DNA of 15,345 nt. Origin: JAXMAO01 sp046350375 (lineage in GTDB: Bacteria > Planctomycetota > Phycisphaerae > UBA1845 > UTPLA1). Location: positions 1 through 15,345 of the forward strand of contig JAXMAO010000018.1 of NCBI GenBank assembly GCA_046350375.1. Reading direction: 5' to 3'. The position numbers were made by a program, and so were the translations under genes. The notes under the pieces were generated by a model. It saw nothing but the letters and a program-made list of their open reading frames with translations, was not told where the DNA came from and did not search any database. Shown here piece by piece: positions 13,894-15,345 of this stretch (its first letter is position 1; the number at the start of each line of letters is the position of its first letter).

Positions 13894-13923
13894 TTGCGAA
13901 GCCGATCGGCCGCCGGTTATCAT
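13894..13923 (+). promoter_or_regulatory. predicted promoter of the beta-helix gene
   Basis: TTGCGA (13894-13899), an 18-base spacer, TATCAT (13918-13923). Both hexamers are identical to those of the paoA promoter. The start would be near 13930, leaving a leader of about 167 bases with extensive possible secondary structure. Confidence 0.55.
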
Positions 13924-13937
13924 TGGCAGGGTACGTC

Positions 13938-14073
13938 GGACTCGGATCGGGGCTTTCGCCGGGCCTCCCCCGATTTGAGGCAATGGCATGAAAGATTGGG
14001 GCGCGAGGCTCGCACGCCCGCGCCATCCGAGTCCAGGGCGTTCTGTTCGGTGACAGTTCGTTCGCTGTCGACC
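13938..14073 (+). ncRNA. candidate structured 5' leader (multi-branched fold)
   Basis: GGACTCGGAT (13938-13947) and ATCCGAGTCC (14025-14034) form a perfect 10-bp closing stem. Directly inside its 5' arm, CGGGG (13948-13952) pairs with CCCCG (13968-13972). Directly inside its 3' arm, GGCGCG (14000-14005) pairs with CGCGCC (14019-14024). This gives a three-way junction with both inner helices stacked on the outer one. Further on, GGTGACAG (14049-14056) pairs with CTGTCGACC (14065-14073) with one bulged G. The ribosome binding site AGGGGAG (14085-14091) follows. I cannot match it to a known riboswitch class; it may be a protein-responsive or unspecific leader. Confidence 0.4.
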
Positions 14074-14096
14074 TTGAAAACTTCAGGGGAGCTACC

Positions 14097-15345
14097 ATGC
14101 GCCGTAATCAGATCGGTCTCGTTCAGCTTTGTTGCGCCGCTGTCTTCATGGCCGCCATGGCCCAGGTCAGCGCCGCGTTTCCGCCGCCCAGCGGCACCAC
14201 GCGCTATGTCTCGCACAGCGGCAGCGACACGCCGCCGTACGACACGCCCGAGACGGCGGCCTCGCACATCCAGGATGCGATCAACGTTGCCGACCCCGGC
14301 GACACCGTGCTGGTTGACGACGGGTTCTACAATGAACGCATTGAAATCGACATTCCGCTGCGGCTGGTCTCGGTCCACGGCCGGGACGTCACGACCATCA
14401 ACAATCCCGACACGCCCTACCCCGCCGTGGCGATCTTCTCCGACGGCGTCTCCGTTGGCGAGTCGGAAACCGGCTTCACAATTCAGCAGTTTTACGATTA
14501 CGCGGCGCTCGGCTTCCCGCCGAACGCGGCGATCGGAATCAACGGATACGACGTCGGCCCCGACGGCGTGAACGTCCAATCGTGCCGGCTCGCCGGTCTG
14601 TACGCGGCCTACGGAATCCTGGTCGATGGCACGATCTCCGGCGGCCACCTGTCGATCAGCGACGTGCAGATCGGCCTGCCCGACTCCATGTCCCTGAGCA
14701 ATTACTACTCGTTCCGCGTCGGCATCGAGTTCACGTCCTGCTTCGACTGCGGCGAAGATGCACTGGGCGGCGGCGATCCGGCGCTGTTCAACGCGCAGGT
14801 CCACATCGAAAACGTCTCCATCACTTCGTGGGAGAACATCGGCATCGAGTTCCCGGAGTATTACGGCGGCATCTACAAGAGCACCCTCGAAATCTTCGAA
14901 TCGAACATCTCGAATCCCTCATTCTCGCAGAACGATCACACCGCCATCAGCTTCAACGACCAGATCCGGGCGCTCTCCGACGTCAGCGTCGCTAGCGTCA
15001 CCATCGCCAACGTCGATCGCGGCCTGCATGCCGACACCGTCACCGAAACCTCCAGCCTCGACATCTATGACGGTACCTGGACCGACGTCCACTCTGTCGG
15101 CGTCGACCTGTCCAACCTCGACAACAGCGGCTTCGTCTCCGTCTCCGGCATGACGCTGACGGGCACCTTCGGTACGGAATCGGCCGGCATCTACGTCAAC
15201 TCCCAGTTCTACCTGGCGTTCCTCTACATCTCGAACAACACCATCTCGCGATTCGACTACGCCCCGATCGCCTTGGCTGACGTGGCCGACTCGCTCGCGG
15301 TCACCCAGGTCGTCGGCAACCAGCTCTCCGACGGCCACTACAGCG
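14097..15345 (+). CDS. secreted right-handed beta-helix protein, C-terminus beyond window
   Basis: 416 codons are present and the frame is still open at the edge. The N-terminus has a Sec-type signal peptide: basic MRRNQ, a hydrophobic core, and a probable cut after VSA or SAA near residue 26. Then RYVSHSGSD (36-44) and HIQDAINVADPGDTVLVDDG (57-76), followed by FYNERIEI, the typical opening of pectate-lyase-like / DUF1565-type parallel beta-helix proteins, in which a tabulated 'pathway' of short strands follows. The rest is rich in Asn, Ser, Asp and Ile/Val with repeating short strands (for example LFNAQVHIENVSITSWENIG, then FLYISNNTISRF), as in beta-helix coils. Substrate or partner is not indicated; members include polysaccharide lyases and surface proteins. 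The ATG at 14097 has AGGGGAG five bases upstream. Confidence 0.8.
   Translation, partial: MRRNQIGLVQLCCAAVFMAAMAQVSAAFPPPSGTTRYVSHSGSDTPPYDTPETAASHIQDAINVADPGDTVLVDDGFYNERIEIDIPLRLVSVHGRDVTTINNPDTPYPAVAIFSDGVSVGESETGFTIQQFYDYAALGFPPNAAIGINGYDVGPDGVNVQSCRLAGLYAAYGILVDGTISGGHLSISDVQIGLPDSMSLSNYYSFRVGIEFTSCFDCGEDALGGGDPALFNAQVHIENVSITSWENIGIEFPEYYGGIYKSTLEIFESNISNPSFSQNDHTAISFNDQIRALSDVSVASVTIANVDRGLHADTVTETSSLDIYDGTWTDVHSVGVDLSNLDNSGFVSVSGMTLTGTFGTESAGIYVNSQFYLAFLYISNNTISRFDYAPIALADVADSLAVTQVVGNQLSDGHYS

Larger units (their letters stand above)
13586..14096. other. intergenic region between glyS and the beta-helix gene
   Basis: About 510 bases without a supported gene. In order: a weak hairpin GCCCG/CGGGC (13656-13672); two compact perfect hairpins, ATCTCG/CGAGAT (13718-13735) and GAGCGCC/GGCGCTC (13761-13779); a promoter (13894-13923); and a leader with a foldable multi-branched structure (13938-14073). 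Short ORFs of 60-80 codons on both strands overlap each other and have no visible ribosome binding site or family signature. Confidence 0.6.

Noticed and set aside
13920..14804. 294-codon minus-strand frame covering the leader and start of the beta-helix gene
   Set aside because: Val/Asp/Arg-rich shadow; the plus strand has a signal peptide, ribosome binding site and beta-helix signature.

Overview
This is a GC-rich bacterial stretch (roughly two thirds G+C by eye, with strong G/C preference at third codon positions). Gene content fits a Planctomycetota-type Gram-negative bacterium: a Tat-exported molybdenum hydroxylase, a secreted beta-helix protein, a TPR lipoprotein, SecG with a long Pro/Ala tail, and TTG starts. 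The phylum is an inference and nothing here proves it.

Layout. Positions 1-4568 are all on the minus strand and look like one transcription unit or two linked ones: tpiA - secG - yicC - gmk - rpoZ - coaC - coaB, then a possible further gene running off the left edge. The last five named genes overlap by 1 to 38 bases, which suggests translational coupling. The order yicC-gmk-rpoZ-coaBC is a classic conserved housekeeping cluster; here CoaBC is split into two reading frames. A divergent promoter region (4569-4792) separates tpiA from a plus-strand three-gene operon, paoA-paoB-paoC (4793-8858), encoding a periplasmic aldehyde oxidoreductase of the xanthine oxidase family (2Fe-2S subunit with Tat signal, FAD/4Fe-4S subunit, molybdenum subunit). 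paoC carries a local pair of compensating frameshifts in what should be a cofactor-binding loop.

Positions 8976-9592 hold a tRNA-Arg(TCT) gene directly followed by a Fur-family regulator; one of its two possible start codons is the base triplet immediately after the tRNA. A 480-bp region (9593-10070) has no large gene but contains a short hydrophobic ORF with a strong ribosome binding site, a 12-bp palindrome and hairpins. A TPR protein (10071-11723, minus) and glycyl-tRNA synthetase (11948-13585, plus) diverge from a shared upstream region. The glyS gene contains an internal block with codon use unlike the rest of the window. Positions 13586-14096 hold hairpins, a promoter and a leader that can fold into a multi-branched structure ahead of a secreted beta-helix protein that runs off the right edge.

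No insertion sequence, CRISPR array, phage or defence system was found. The most interesting signals are small-scale ones: the shifted cofactor loop in paoC, the tRNA/fur junction, the structured leader at 13938-14073, the mosaic block in glyS, and a recurring promoter pattern (TTGCGA or similar, then TATCAT/TATGAT).
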